Source: Heracleum sosnowskyi
Taxonomy: Eukaryota; Streptophyta; Magnoliopsida; Apiales; Apiaceae
NCBI GenBank assembly: GCA_030848705.1
Contig: CM061243.1
Span: 119,126,674 to 119,190,673 of the forward strand
Direction of reading: 5' to 3'
DNA length: 64,000 bases
The notes under the pieces are model-generated. The model was not told the DNA's origin, searched no databases, and saw only the letters and a program-made list of their open reading frames with translations. Position 1 is the first letter of the stretch, and each line of letters opens with the position of its first letter. Positions 33,382-43,669 of the stretch are shown in pieces. Position numbers and translations under genes: made by a program.

Positions 33382-36300
33382 CTAGTCGAAACCAGAGATC
33401 ATTCCTAGTTCATTTACCAGTCTTGTAAATGTAGCTTCACTCAATGGCTTGGTGAAGATATCTGCAAGCTGTTGATCTGTAGACACAAAATGAAGCTCAA
33501 TATTTCCTTCCTCCACATGTTCCCTGATAAAGTGATACCTTATGCTGATGTGCTTGGTCATGGAGTGCTGTACTGGATTTCCTGTCATAGCAATAGCACT
33601 TTGATTATCACAGAAAATAGGTATTTTAGAGTACCTTAACCCATAATCCAGCAGTTGATTCTTCATCCACAGAATCTGTGCACAACAGCTACCAGCAGCA
33701 ATATACTCTGCTTCTGCAGTGGATGTGGAAATTGATTTCTGTTTCTTGCTGTACCAAGAAACTAGTCTATCACCTAAAAATTGACAGCTTCCACTGGTGC
33801 TCTTTCTGTCAATCTTACAACCTGAAAAGTCTGCATCAGAGTAACCAATAAGCTTAAACTCTGATTCTCTAGGATACCACAAACCCAAGGTTATGGTTCC
33901 TTTGAGATATTTGAAAATCCTCTTCACATCTGTTAGATGAGACTCTCTGGGATCTGCTTGAAATCTTGCACAAAGACAGGTTGCATACATGATGTCTGGT
34001 CTACTTGCAGTCAAATAAAGAAGAGACTCTATCATGCCTCTGTAGTTTGTCATATCTACTGAACCTCCTGTGTCTTTTTCTAGCTTGGTTGTAGTTGCCA
34101 TAGGAGTTGTTGCAGATGAACTATCAAGCATACCAAATTTCTTGAGAAGATTTCTGGTATATTTTGCTTGATTGATAAAAATCCCATCATCTGTTTGCTT
34201 TACCTGCAAGCCTAGAAAATAACTAAGCTCTCCCATCATGCTCATTTGGTACCTGGACTGCATAAGCTTGGCAAACTTCTTACAGAGTTTATCATTAGTA
34301 GACCCAAAGATTATATCATCCACATAGATTTGAACTAAAAGCAAATCATTACCAGAATTGAAATAGAACAAGGTTTTATCAATTGTACTTCTTGTGAACC
34401 CACTCTCTAAAAGAAATTGATCCAGAGTTTCATACCATGCTCTAGGTGCCTGCTTTAGTCCATAAAGTGCTTTGTCAAGCCTGTAGACATAATCTGGGTG
34501 CTTGGGGTCCACAAACCCTGGTGGTTGTTCAACAAACACTTCTTCTTCAAGTTTCCCATTGAGAAAAGCACTCTTCACATCCATCTGATAGACTTTAAAC
34601 TTCTTGTGAGCAGCATATGCTAGAAAAATCCTTATGGCTTCCAGCCTTGCAACTGGAGCAAAGGTTTCATCATAGTCAATTCCTTCCTGTTGTGAATATC
34701 CTTTTGCCACAAGTCTAGCCTTGTTCCTTGTAATTACTCCATCACTGTCAGTCTTGTTTCTGAAAACCCACTTTGTACCAACAACAGATCTGTTTTTGGG
34801 TCTTGGTACAAGTGTCCAAACTTCATTTCTCTCAAACTCATTCAATTCCTTCTGCATTGCTGTTATCCAGTTAGCATCTTGAAGAGCTTCATATACTTTC
34901 TTAGGCTCTGTTTGAGATATGAATGCATGAAACAGACATTCATTTGATGTAGCACTTCTTGTTCTCACACTTGCATCTGGATCTCCAATAATCAGATCAG
35001 TTGTATGAGCCTGTGTCCACTTTCTTGCTGTAGGTAAGTGGCTTCTTTCATAATTATTGGATTCTCCCCCTTGATCCATGCTTTCCTGATTTTCTTGTTG
35101 ACCATGTGTATTATCTGAGGCTCCCCCTGAATCGGACTGCTCAGTGTTTGAACTTTCAGAGTTTAAGCCAGAGTTTGTGTCAGATTCTTCAGCTGACTCA
35201 CTTTCAGAATGTGAGTCATCATGTTGAGATGTTCCCGAAGTATCTTCATGCTCCCCCTCAACTGGTTCTCTATTTTGTTCTGTCAGAGAAACTTCCTCAG
35301 TGTTTACCAGTAGAGGTTCAGAGTATGCTTCAACAGAGTTTGTTGGATAGGCTTCATCAGAGTTTAGATCTTCATTTTCAAAGCGTAGTTGATCATGATT
35401 TTCTTCATCTTCAAGTCCAGTTATTTTCTTGTCATCAAATGACACATGTATAGATTCCATGATCACTTTAGTTCTCAGATTATAGACTCTGAATGCTTTA
35501 GTCGACAGTGGATATCCAACAAAAATTCCTTCATCAGCTTTTAATTCAAACTTGGTCAACTGTTCAGGATGAGTTTTCAACACAAAGCATTTGCACCCGA
35601 AAATATGAAAATATTTCAGGTTTGGTTTCTTTTCTTTCACCATCTCATATGGTATTTTCCCATGCTTGTTGATCAGTGTAGCATTTTGAGTAAAACAAGC
35701 AGTTTGAACAGCTTCTGCCCAGAAATAAGTTGGCAATTTTGCTTCAACAAGCATTGTTCTGGCAGCTTCGATTAAAGTTCTGTTCTTTCTTTCAACTACA
35801 CCATTCTGCTGTGGAGTCCCTGGTGCAGAAAATTCTTGCTTCACTCCTCTTTCCTTGCAAAATTCTTCCATTGTTGCATTTCTGAATTCAGTACCATTAT
35901 CACTCCTGATAATTTTCACTTTATACTGTGATCCTTTATCCAGTAGCTTTACATGTGCCATCAGAGTTAAGGCAGTTTCATCCTTCTTTGCTAGAAAGTA
36001 CACCCAGGTGTATCTAGTGTACTCATCAACAATGACTAAAGCATATTTCTTTCTGCCAAGAGACATTACATTCACTGGACCAAATAGATCAACATGAAGA
36101 AGATGATAAGGATCCACAACTGAAGATTCAGACTTGCTCTTGAAAGATGACTTCCTTTGCTTGGCCTTTTGACAGGAATCACACAGACCATCTAAGCTGA
36201 GTATAGATTTTGGAAGTCCCCTTACAAGATCTTTTCGAATCAACTCATTTATGTTGTTCAGATTTAGATGAGAGAGCTTCTTATGCCATTTCCAGCTCCC

Positions 36301-36708
36301 TTCACTAAACATCTTTGCAGATAGACACACAACTTTTCCTTCAGAGTTTGTCACCAAACTTGCTTCATAGATATTATTTCGTCTGTGTCCAACTAAAACA
36401 ACTTTCCCTGTAGATTTGCTAACAACCTTACAGTATTCAGGTTGAAAATCTACATGATAACCTCTGTCACAGATTTGACTCACAGATAGCAAGTCATACT
36501 TGAGTCCTGGGACAAGAGCTACATTTGTGATGATGACACTTCCAAGATTGATATTGCCATATCCCAGAGTACGTCCTATGTTGCCATCTCCATAGGAAAC
36601 TTTTGGGCCAGTCTTCTCCTCATAATTTGATAGTAGAGCTTTATTTCCAGTCATGTGCCCTGAACATCCACTGTCCAAGACTAGGGTGCTCTCCCTCATG
36701 CCCTGCAA
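33382..36708 (-). CDS. pol: Copia pol polyprotein: protease, integrase, reverse transcriptase, RNase H
   Basis: An uninterrupted frame of about 1108 codons. The protease site DSGCSGHMTG is at residues 12-21. The integrase zinc domain is H142-H147-C176-C179. The integrase core has D207 (HVDLFGP), D270 (IRSDNGTEF) and E306 (VVERKNR), with 35 residues between the last two (DD35E). An acidic linker covers about 430-560. RT follows from about 625, with QMDVKSAFLNG and YVDD at about 795-798. RNase H has SDADFSGC, TAEAEY and FCDNQSA, ending near LADIFTKPLSE. The order IN before RT defines Ty1/copia. All catalytic residues seem intact. The first codon of this frame is TTG right after a TGA, in a different frame from gag, so expression needs splicing, frameshifting or has been lost. 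KHISIRYHFI replaces the usual KHIDIRHHFI. Confidence 0.95.
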   Translation of the reverse strand: MQGMRESTLVLDSGCSGHMTGNKALLSNYEEKTGPKVSYGDGNIGRTLGYGNINLGSVIITNVALVPGLKYDLLSVSQICDRGYHVDFQPEYCKVVSKSTGKVVLVGHRRNNIYEASLVTNSEGKVVCLSAKMFSEGSWKWHKKLSHLNLNNINELIRKDLVRGLPKSILSLDGLCDSCQKAKQRKSSFKSKSESSVVDPYHLLHVDLFGPVNVMSLGRKKYALVIVDEYTRYTWVYFLAKKDETALTLMAHVKLLDKGSQYKVKIIRSDNGTEFRNATMEEFCKERGVKQEFSAPGTPQQNGVVERKNRTLIEAARTMLVEAKLPTYFWAEAVQTACFTQNATLINKHGKIPYEMVKEKKPNLKYFHIFGCKCFVLKTHPEQLTKFELKADEGIFVGYPLSTKAFRVYNLRTKVIMESIHVSFDDKKITGLEDEENHDQLRFENEDLNSDEAYPTNSVEAYSEPLLVNTEEVSLTEQNREPVEGEHEDTSGTSQHDDSHSESESAEESDTNSGLNSESSNTEQSDSGGASDNTHGQQENQESMDQGGESNNYERSHLPTARKWTQAHTTDLIIGDPDASVRTRSATSNECLFHAFISQTEPKKVYEALQDANWITAMQKELNEFERNEVWTLVPRPKNRSVVGTKWVFRNKTDSDGVITRNKARLVAKGYSQQEGIDYDETFAPVARLEAIRIFLAYAAHKKFKVYQMDVKSAFLNGKLEEEVFVEQPPGFVDPKHPDYVYRLDKALYGLKQAPRAWYETLDQFLLESGFTRSTIDKTLFYFNSGNDLLLVQIYVDDIIFGSTNDKLCKKFAKLMQSRYQMSMMGELSYFLGLQVKQTDDGIFINQAKYTRNLLKKFGMLDSSSATTPMATTTKLEKDTGGSVDMTNYRGMIESLLYLTASRPDIMYATCLCARFQADPRESHLTDVKRIFKYLKGTITLGLWYPRESEFKLIGYSDADFSGCKIDRKSTSGSCQFLGDRLVSWYSKKQKSISTSTAEAEYIAAGSCCAQILWMKNQLLDYGLRYSKIPIFCDNQSAIAMTGNPVQHSMTKHISIRYHFIREHVEEGNIELHFVSTDQQLADIFTKPLSEATFTRLVNELGMISGFD

Positions 36709-36735
36709 TCACAAACAATTACTGAGAGTTAATTT
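36700..36735 (-). other. gag/pol junction: frame change with a splice-acceptor-like sequence
   Basis: Gag ends at TAA 36721-36719. Pol is open in another frame from 36708, immediately after a TGA. On the sense strand the join reads TTGTTTGTGATTGCAGGGC, which looks like a T-rich 3' splice site. It might be a natural acceptor making a pol mRNA, or a chance match in a damaged junction. Confidence 0.5.
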
Positions 36736-38968
36736 TAAGGATCCAGACTTGCTTGGATCCTTTGGCTTTCTTAACATTGTTAGCTTTTGCAGCGGAATTC
36801 TTATCAACAGAGTTTAAACTAACAGTGTCAGAGTTTACACTTGCAGAATCAACTTTAACCCATTTCAAATTTGGCTTCAACTCATAATAGTTGTGATAAA
36901 TAGCATGATAATTCTTGCAAGTATAAATAGAATGCCAAGTACTCCCACAGTGAGTGCATAAAGTCTGTGGTCTAACCCTAACATAATCATTCTTTACTCC
37001 AGACTTGGAGGGTAAAGAATTAATGTCTGTGTTCTTCCTGCAGAAACTTGCAAGATGGTTAGTACTACCACAATTATGACATGTTTTTCTAGGAGCATCA
37101 GTAATAGGCAAATGATTATTACTTTTATTAATGCCTACTTTTCCATTTATGTTCTTCCTGGACACTTTCTGCTTCTCGACAGACTTTACCTCTTTGAGCT
37201 TATACTTGAATTGTTTCTCTGTCATTAAACCAACATTAACCTGTTTAACGCAAGTTTTTACAGGTTTTTCATTAACAGTTTCTGTCTCAACTACAGAGTT
37301 TAGCTTACTGGACTCAGGAACAAATTTCATAGGTGGAAGATGTGTTCTAACTTTAACTTTATCTTTAAACCTAAGTTCATCTTTCTCACAGTAACCTAAC
37401 CCAACTGCATCTGTTTGAAACACTTGATGTGTGTCTTTTCCAGAGTTTGTCCAGGTTTTAATTATCTTCCTCTCTTTTTCCAATTCAGATTCTAGTTGCC
37501 TAAATCTCTTAAGCAACTCTTTTTCAACATAAACAGCATCATCTCTTTCCTTTTGAACTTGTTGCATGTTAACAAGTTCTTCTTCAAGAAATTTATTTCT
37601 CTCTTTAAGCTTTAAATTCTCAGATTTAATTCTTTCATTTTCTAAAGTCTGATCTCTGTAACTAACATGTATGCTTTTAAGATAAATTCTCAATTCAGAT
37701 ATATTATCAATATCATAAGCATAAGTTGTTAGGGGTACCTTGTTTTCAGATTCATCTTCAACAGTTGCCATGAGAGCATAGTTGACTCCTTCATCTGAGT
37801 CTGAAGTGTCTGCCCAGTCTCTCCCTTTAGTGATGAGTGCTTTTTCAGATTTTCCTTTCTTGCACTCTGGAGCATAGTGACCCATCTCTTTACACTTGTA
37901 GCACTGGATCTCAGACTTGTCTTTCTTCCCAGATTTGGTATCCCTTCCTTCAGACTTTCTGAAACTCTTCCTTTCAGAGTTTGAATCTCTCCTAGAGAAT
38001 CTCTTTCATTTCTTGAAGTTCTTGAAACCCATCTTCTTGAAAGTCTTCACCATCAAAGCAGCCATTTGCATCATTTGTTCTTCATCATCCTCGGATTCAG
38101 ATGATTCAACAATATTTGAGTCATCATCAGTGTTTGATGACTCACTTTCAGAGTTTATGACCAAAGCCTTTCCCTTAACTTTCTTCTTTGATGTCTCTTT
38201 CTTAAGAAGCTTTTCTTCAACTTTAAGAGCAACATATTTTGTCTTCTTACCAGATCTTCTGTTTCTTTGTTCTATCTCAAGTTCATGAGTTTTAAGCAAC
38301 CCATAGATTTCATCAAGTTCTGTATCTGCAAGCTCATAATTATCTCTTATTGTTGTTGTCTTTAAATCCCATTTTTCAGGTAGAGATAGAAGAAACTTGA
38401 GATTAGACTCTTCAGGATCATATTCTTTATCAACCAGAGATAAATCATTCAATAGTTTACAGAATCTGTCATATGTCTCAGTCAAAGTTTCATCAGGTCT
38501 CGAGTCAAAGTGTTCATACTCATGTGTCAGTATAGTCTTCCTGTTCTTCTTTATAGCACTTGTTCCTTGACATCTGACTTCTAAAGCATCCCAAATTTCT
38601 TTGGCATTTTTGCAACCAATAACTCTGTTAGACATGACATTATCTAAGACACTATGGAAAAGATGTCTAACTTTTGCATCCTTTGCAATTGATGAGATAT
38701 CTTCAGGAGTCAAATCTTTCTTTTCCTTTGGAATAGTCTGTTGTTTTTCACCAGCAACAACAGGAGACAGTTTAGTTGGTTTATGAGGACCATCATAGAT
38801 TCTATCAAGGTATTCTGGATCTGTGGCTTCCAGAAACATGGTCATCTTTACCTTCCATACTGGATATTCCGCTGGTCTGAGAATTGGAACCCTAATCGTC
38901 TCATATCGACTCACAGAAGTTGGTTGAACCTTTTCAGAATTAGAACCTGCTTGGATATTTTCAGCCAT
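36719..38968 (-). pseudogene. gag: Copia gag with zinc knuckles, interrupted by one in-frame TGA
   Basis: Gag starts at ATG 38968 (MAENIQAGS...), about 50 bp inside the PBS, and runs 749 codons to TAA at 36721-36719. Codon 321 (38008-38006) is TGA, with the same frame open on both sides; a CGA-to-TGA transition would explain it. Residues about 25-250 are the UBN2/retrotran_gag region (YPVWKVKMTMFLEA, IWDALEVRCQG, YDRFCKLLNDLS). Beyond the stop come the zinc knuckle CYKCKEMGHYAPEC, a long coiled-coil-like stretch (SENLKLKERNKFLEEELVN region) and two more CCHC knuckles, CHNCGSTNHLASFC and CTHCGSTWHSIYTC. Three knuckles and a coiled coil make it longer than most copia gags. Gag forms the particle and binds element RNA. 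Unless the stop is read through, the RNA-binding half is lost. Confidence 0.9.
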
Positions 38969-39018
38969 GATTATACTTGTGTTTGGATCAATGAAAACTG
39001 TATATATTAAACAACCTT

Positions 39019-39031
39019 GGCTTTGATACCA
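39019..39031 (-). other. Primer binding site (initiator tRNA-Met type)
   Basis: Two bases inside the 5' LTR the minus strand reads TGGTATCAAAGCC, matching the usual TGGTATCAGAGCC with one change. This is the standard primer site of plant copia elements, where tRNA-iMet starts minus-strand DNA synthesis. Confidence 0.9.
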
Positions 39032-39033
39032 AT

Positions 39034-39526
39034 TGTTAGGCCGAATACACAATATATAATCAAATATGTATGAGAATAACAATAAGAACACTATTTATGA
39101 ATAATAAACTGTATGGAATTAATAACTTCTCTCTCAGTGATGTAAAATATCACAGAGAGCTGCTAGGTTACAAGAAGAATATTTCAAGTATTCGCATCCC
39201 TTTTAGGGTTAACCTATCTGTGTTTATATATTACACAGCTACATACAATCGTTAATTGATATTCCTATAAATCAGCTATACAATTAATATCAATTAAGAA
39301 TTGCTTCTGTCTTCTGTTCCGTTTCCTTAGCCATCACGATATCTCTTTGCTTCTTTCCTTCTTCAAAGTATATCGCTTCTAGAATATTCATTGAGTATAA
39401 CACCGACAGCTTAGTAAACTCTGACTGTCAGAGTTTAACAAACTCTGACCAGTCTTCCAGCTAAACTCTGATAGTTTCCTGATACTTTAAACACTGATAA
39501 ACAAACATCAGCAATTATATCTAACA
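39034..39526 (-). repeat. 5' LTR of the copia element
   Basis: On the minus strand this is the upstream LTR, 493 bp with TGTTAG/CTAACA ends. It carries a perfect palindrome at 39415-39437 (TAAACTCTGA, spacer CTG, then the complement) and two more AAACTCTGA copies within 50 bp. It should hold the promoter. I did not identify a definite TATA box. Confidence 0.95.
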
Positions 39527-40055
39527 TTAATATTATCAAATATTAGGATATTTATCACCATTTTTATTTTTCTCAAAATTCATATTTCAACTTATATTTC
39601 AAAATACATAATATATAATATAACATCAATATTAAATTATAGCATATAATATGCTTCTTCTAATTAATCTCTATCTCGTTAAACATGTTTCCTCCAGATA
39701 ACCCGCTTCTCGTTGTTCCCAAATCGAAGCAGATAACAAACTAATTTATTAAATAAATTGCATAATCTATTAATCAATTTTATTATATCATAAAAATTAA
39801 TTTAAATTTAATTTAAATATTTTAAAAAAAATTATTTTTATTGTTTAAAATATAGGTACTCGAGAAAATAAATGAAAAAAAAATAAGACTTCTATATTTA
39901 TTTTATTTTACAGTTGCTTGCATTTTCTGTAAATATTATCTTCTATATAAATTACAAGGTAAAACTTAAAATATGATTTTTAATATATATGTAAATCATA
40001 TAGAAAAATTAAATGTGGGTTTTTTTTACAAAAATAAAATATGAGAACATAATTT
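39527..40055. other. AT-rich flank right of the copia element, no gene
   Basis: Starts with the TTAAT target duplication and continues the AT-rich text interrupted at 27834. No coding or RNA signal seen. Confidence 0.5.
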
Positions 40056-41010
40056 CTAATAGTTTTTTAGAAGAATATTAAGATGATAATTTGATTTCAA
40101 GATAAATTTTATAAATTCAATACCAAATATATGAGAATAATAATATGATAACTTTGAAATCAAGAGAAAGTTTAAGAGAATATCAAATGGTAACTGGACT
40201 TGAAGATAAAGTTTAGGAAAATACTAAGATTACAAAAATATTAAGATTACATATTTTGTTCTCTTCTTTTTATTCATTAATATTAAAAAGATTATAAAGT
40301 GTTTTTTTTAAAATTAAAATTTGACTTGAAGAAAGAGTTTAGAAGATGAAAAGTTTGAATTGAAAAGAAAGTTTAGAATAATATTAAGATGATAAAAGAA
40401 ATTTTAGAACTTGAAAAGAAAATTTAGGAGAATATTAAGATGGTAACTTTTAGTTAAAAGATAGAATTTAAAATATTATAAATATGATAATTTGGCTTAA
40501 ATAGAAATTTAAGGAGAATATTAATATGATAATTTGATTCGGGGGAAAATGTTAGAAGAAAATAAGATAATTAAGATTTTTTATATTTATAAGTTCAAAT
40601 TTTGAGATAATTAGAGAAATGGATTGAAAAGATAACATATAAATATTATCTTTATTTATGATTGAACAAAATAATTAGGAAAATAGTGAGATTATATATT
40701 TAGTTTTCTTTATTCGTTGAAATTTAAAAGATTAATTTTTTTTTAAAAACATTGACAGGAAGAAAAAGCTAAGGAATATTGTAGGTTTGACTTGAAAAGA
40801 AAGTTTAGAATAATTATAAGATGATAATAGAAATTTTAGAATTTGAAGTGAACAAATTATGAGAATACTAAGATGGTAACTTTTAGTTAAAAGAGCGAAT
40901 TTAAAAGAATATTAATATGTTAATTTGAATAAAATGGAAATTTTAGTAAAATATTAAAATGATAATTTGATTTAAGAAAAATGTTTAGGAAAATATTAGG
41001 TAATTATTTT
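40056..41010. repeat. Diverged tandem repeats (GAATATTAAGATGATAA units)
   Basis: About a dozen copies of a 45-65-bp unit containing AGAATATTAAGATGATAATT and GAAAAGAAAGTTTAG follow one another (about 40070, 40125, 40175, 40360, 40418, 40470, 40515, 40795, 40860, 40905, 40950). It has no coding potential. Confidence 0.7.
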
Positions 41011-41532
41011 TTCGATTTACTAATTTAAAATTTAAAAAAAAAATAAAAAAATTGAGAAAATTTAACTATTTATTTAAGACAAAATGGTAGACATCGATCT
41101 CTATATACAAAATTATAACCGACATATAAAACATGGAAAATAATCTAATTGTAACATGCACCAACTTAAAAATATTTTAACCATCCTAATCTACCTCTTC
41201 AAGGTTTTGATTGGTATCTATGCATAAAAATAATAAACAAAGAATGTGAGAATGAGAAGTAAACATCTAACCATCAACCTATTGAACCTAACCTATAACC
41301 AATCAATTATTATACGTATGTCATCAAACTCTTTCTTTTCGTTCTCTGTATTTTCTTAAAAAATTTATGTCTTATAAACACTTAAGTAAAAATCATCATC
41401 CACTAACTTAACACAAAAAATAACTATCATCCATTAAGAAGTTGAATAACTTAATCCAAATAAAAAAGAACAAACAAATTCAATCACCTGTCTACAAATT
41501 ATTCTCCTATGTAAAAAAAATCATCATTCACT

Positions 41533-41620
41533 CCATCATCTCTATTGGCCTGGAACACCAGGTCACTAATGGTTTCTCTCCTGTAGGATTATATAACTCC
41601 ACGAGGATTTTCTCGTATGC
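41533..41620 (-). pseudogene. Exon-like fragment of unknown origin
   Basis: On the minus strand a splice-acceptor-like TATATTTCAG precedes an open stretch reading AYEKILVELYNPTGEK and then LVTWCSRPIEMME. It looks like real exon sequence, unlike the surrounding AT-rich DNA, but I do not recognise the family. It lies downstream of the SULTR fragment in the same orientation and may have been captured with it. Confidence 0.4.
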
Positions 41621-41698
41621 CCCTGAAATATAATTGTAATCATGTTAGAATTTAAGAACCCGATGCTAAGTTTAGATGGAATAAATTATCAAGATACA

Positions 41699-41824
41699 AG
41701 TCGTAACATAGCAGGAAGTGGAGGATCCCTCCACATTCATGAGGCCAATTGCAATCATCTCTTTGTTACCATCAACCTGATAGTTCTTTAAATCTGCAAA
41801 TATTCTTCCTACTGCAATAAATTC
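41699..41824 (-). pseudogene. Sulfate transporter (SULTR) exon fragment
   Basis: On the minus strand 42 codons read EFIAVGRIFADLK, then NYQVDGNKEMIAIGLMN and GSSTSCYVTT. This matches the strongly conserved block of plant plasma-membrane or plastid sulfate/proton cotransporters (SULTR, likely group 3), where the usual text is EAIAVGR...DGNKEM..G.MN..GS.TSCY. The match stops abruptly after SCYVTT, where SULTRs continue GSFSRSAVN, and the upstream membrane segments are absent. No other SULTR exon is nearby, so this is a stranded fragment, most likely carried in by a transposon. It cannot make a transporter. Confidence 0.85.
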
Positions 41825-42893
41825 TTGTTTCACATCAATAATTTAATCGAATTAGGCACATAAAAACATGGAACATTTATTTACAACTCCCTAATCTATA
41901 GATGATAAAAACGTCTACATCAAAATTGAAAGATAAAAAAATTACTGTAAGAAAAAAAGTCCTAGTTTTCATGACCAAACCAAGGTGATGGTGATTTAAT
42001 CTATTATAATCATAACTAACACATTCAAAAGCACTAAACTACACTGTAAATGGGCTCAATGAACAAAATAAGCTAATTCATGTCATATGAAAAAAGGTTG
42101 ATGTTAATACTAACTTGGTTGTTGTTTTTCTGATTTTTAGCTTCTGCATTGATCTAGAATCCCTAAGTACAAAAACTTTATTAGACAACATGATCTAAAA
42201 TATATTTGACAAATATGAACAAAACGGCATCAAATATATATAGTTATTAAAACTTGTTCCTCGAGACTTACCGTGAGTATATTATCACATATTTTCAGAA
42301 ATTACCTTTTTTGTTGGCTATTTGATCGAGCCTCCTTTTGAAGGAATAATGAAACTATGATAATAAATTTTTAAAATTTGTACCTCAAGATTTACCATGA
42401 ATTTATTATCACATATTTTTAGAAAATGCCTTCTTTGTTGGCTATATTGATACTGATTTTAAGTTTTGACTTAAATAGAAAATTTAGGATAGTATAAGAA
42501 TAATATATTTAGTAAATATATGTAGTAAATATGTTCATAAATAATAAATTTAGGAAAATATTAAAATTATATATTTAATTTCCTCCATTAGTAAAAATTT
42601 TAAATGTAAGAATTTTAAAATTGTATATTTAGTTTCTTTCATTTGTAAATATTTAAAAAGCAATTGAGATATTTTCTAATAAAAAATTCAGAAGATTATT
42701 GAAATTGTATATTTAGTTTCCTCCATTAGTAAAGATTTTATTCCTCCGTTAATAAGGATTTTAAAGGCAATTGAGATATTTTCGAATCTTTAATATTAAA
42801 AATTCAAAAATTTGAGAAAATTAGAAAATAGATCGAAACGATTTGAGAGCCGCCACCTCACCGCCCCCGTCTTCTCAAATTCTATAAGTACTA

Positions 42894-43062
42894 GTCGACT
42901 AAGCCGCGTTTCGCAGCGGCCCAATAATATTTTTGTAAAATTTTAAATATTAACTATTTAAGAAAAAAAATATCAAATCAATCAATCTATACTATAAGTA
43001 CCATACCGTACCATAAACATGTACCAAAACTTTTAATGTTTCGTCTTTTATAGTATAGATAG
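42894..43062 (-). mobile_element. Very short Helitron-like unit, both ends present
   Basis: The left edge ACTAGTCGACTAAGCCGCG (42892) contains a GC hairpin (GCCGCG, loop, CGCAGCGGC) and reads as a 3' end on the minus strand. The right edge (43018-43062, ACTTTTAATGTTTCGTCT, then TATAGTATAGA) is the shared 5' end. It is followed by a short GATA repeat. At about 170 bp it would be a deletion derivative. Confidence 0.45.
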
Positions 43063-43669
43063 ATAGATAGATATATAAATAAAATTTCTAAATGAACTTA
43101 TTTTTTCTTAACAAAATTCAGTTAATACCATATACTTGGTTCGAGTAACAAAACTATTTATTTTTAAACCTATTTTAATGTCCTAATTATTTTAAAAAGT
43201 TATAATAATTAAAATAAGTTTTTATTCTTTTAATTATTTAAAAAAGTTAACCTATTTTAAGATGTCAACTTATTTTTTTATCAAATACAAATAATAAAAT
43301 TTAAGTATTAATCACCACTTCAAACTTCAACCATTCGAATTATCACAAAAATTACAAATTTCTTAAATATTTCTGGACTTTATATGCCGATTTTGTGTTA
43401 TATTTTTTGAGCCGACGCACGTTGCATATGTACATACAAATAAAACAAATACTAAAAAATGCAATAATAAAATTTAAGTATTAACCACTACTTCAAACTT
43501 CAACTATTAGTATCATAACAAAAATTACAAATTTCTTAAATATTCCTAGACTTTATAAGACGATTTTGTGTCATACTTTTTTCAGTCGACACCAATTGTA
43601 CTAAATACATATAATTTAAAAATAATAAAATTAAGCAATAATAAAAATTTAATTATTAACCACCGCTTC
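43063..43669. other. AT-rich intergenic DNA with short internal duplications
   Basis: The text CACTTCAAACTTCAAC plus ACAAAAATTACAAATTTCTT recurs at about 43310, 43490 and 43665 (the last leading into the next repeat), a spacing of about 175 bp. No gene seen. Confidence 0.55.

Larger units (their letters stand above)
27835..39526 (-). mobile_element. Nearly full-length Ty1/copia retrotransposon with an extra 3' gene
   Basis: The 11,692-bp element lies on the minus strand, flanked by the perfect 5-bp target duplication TTAAT (27830-27834 and 39527-39531). It has two 493-bp LTRs (TGTTAGG...CTAACA), an initiator-Met type PBS, gag with three zinc knuckles, pol in the copia order protease-integrase-RT-RNase H, a 1.5-kb spacer with four tandem repeats, a long accessory gene and a G-rich PPT. 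I count 7 substitutions and no indels between the LTRs (about 1.4%). That suggests insertion within the last million years if a rate near 1.3e-8 per site per year holds (an assumption). Accessory gene after pol, tandem repeats and size recall the Sirevirus lineage. Lesions are a TGA in gag, a frameshift and a stop in the accessory gene. Confidence 0.95.
41011..42893 (-). mobile_element. Helitron-like AT-rich element carrying captured gene pieces
   Basis: The right end (about 42840-42893) resembles the other minus-strand Helitron-like 5' ends in the window (TC-starting text before a new CTAGT/hairpin at 42894). Inside are the sulfate-transporter fragment (41699-41824), a second exon-like stretch (41533-41620) and a duplicated segment (about 42248-42325 and 42385-42462) sharing TATTATCACATATTTT and TTTTGTTGGCTAT. 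The left edge was not found. Helitrons are known to capture exon fragments, which fits. No Rep/helicase gene is here. Confidence 0.45.

Noticed and set aside
36690..36735. Treating gag and pol as one normal polyprotein
   Set aside because: The frames differ and both have stops at the join (TAA for gag, TGA before pol), so a simple fusion is not supported by the sequence.
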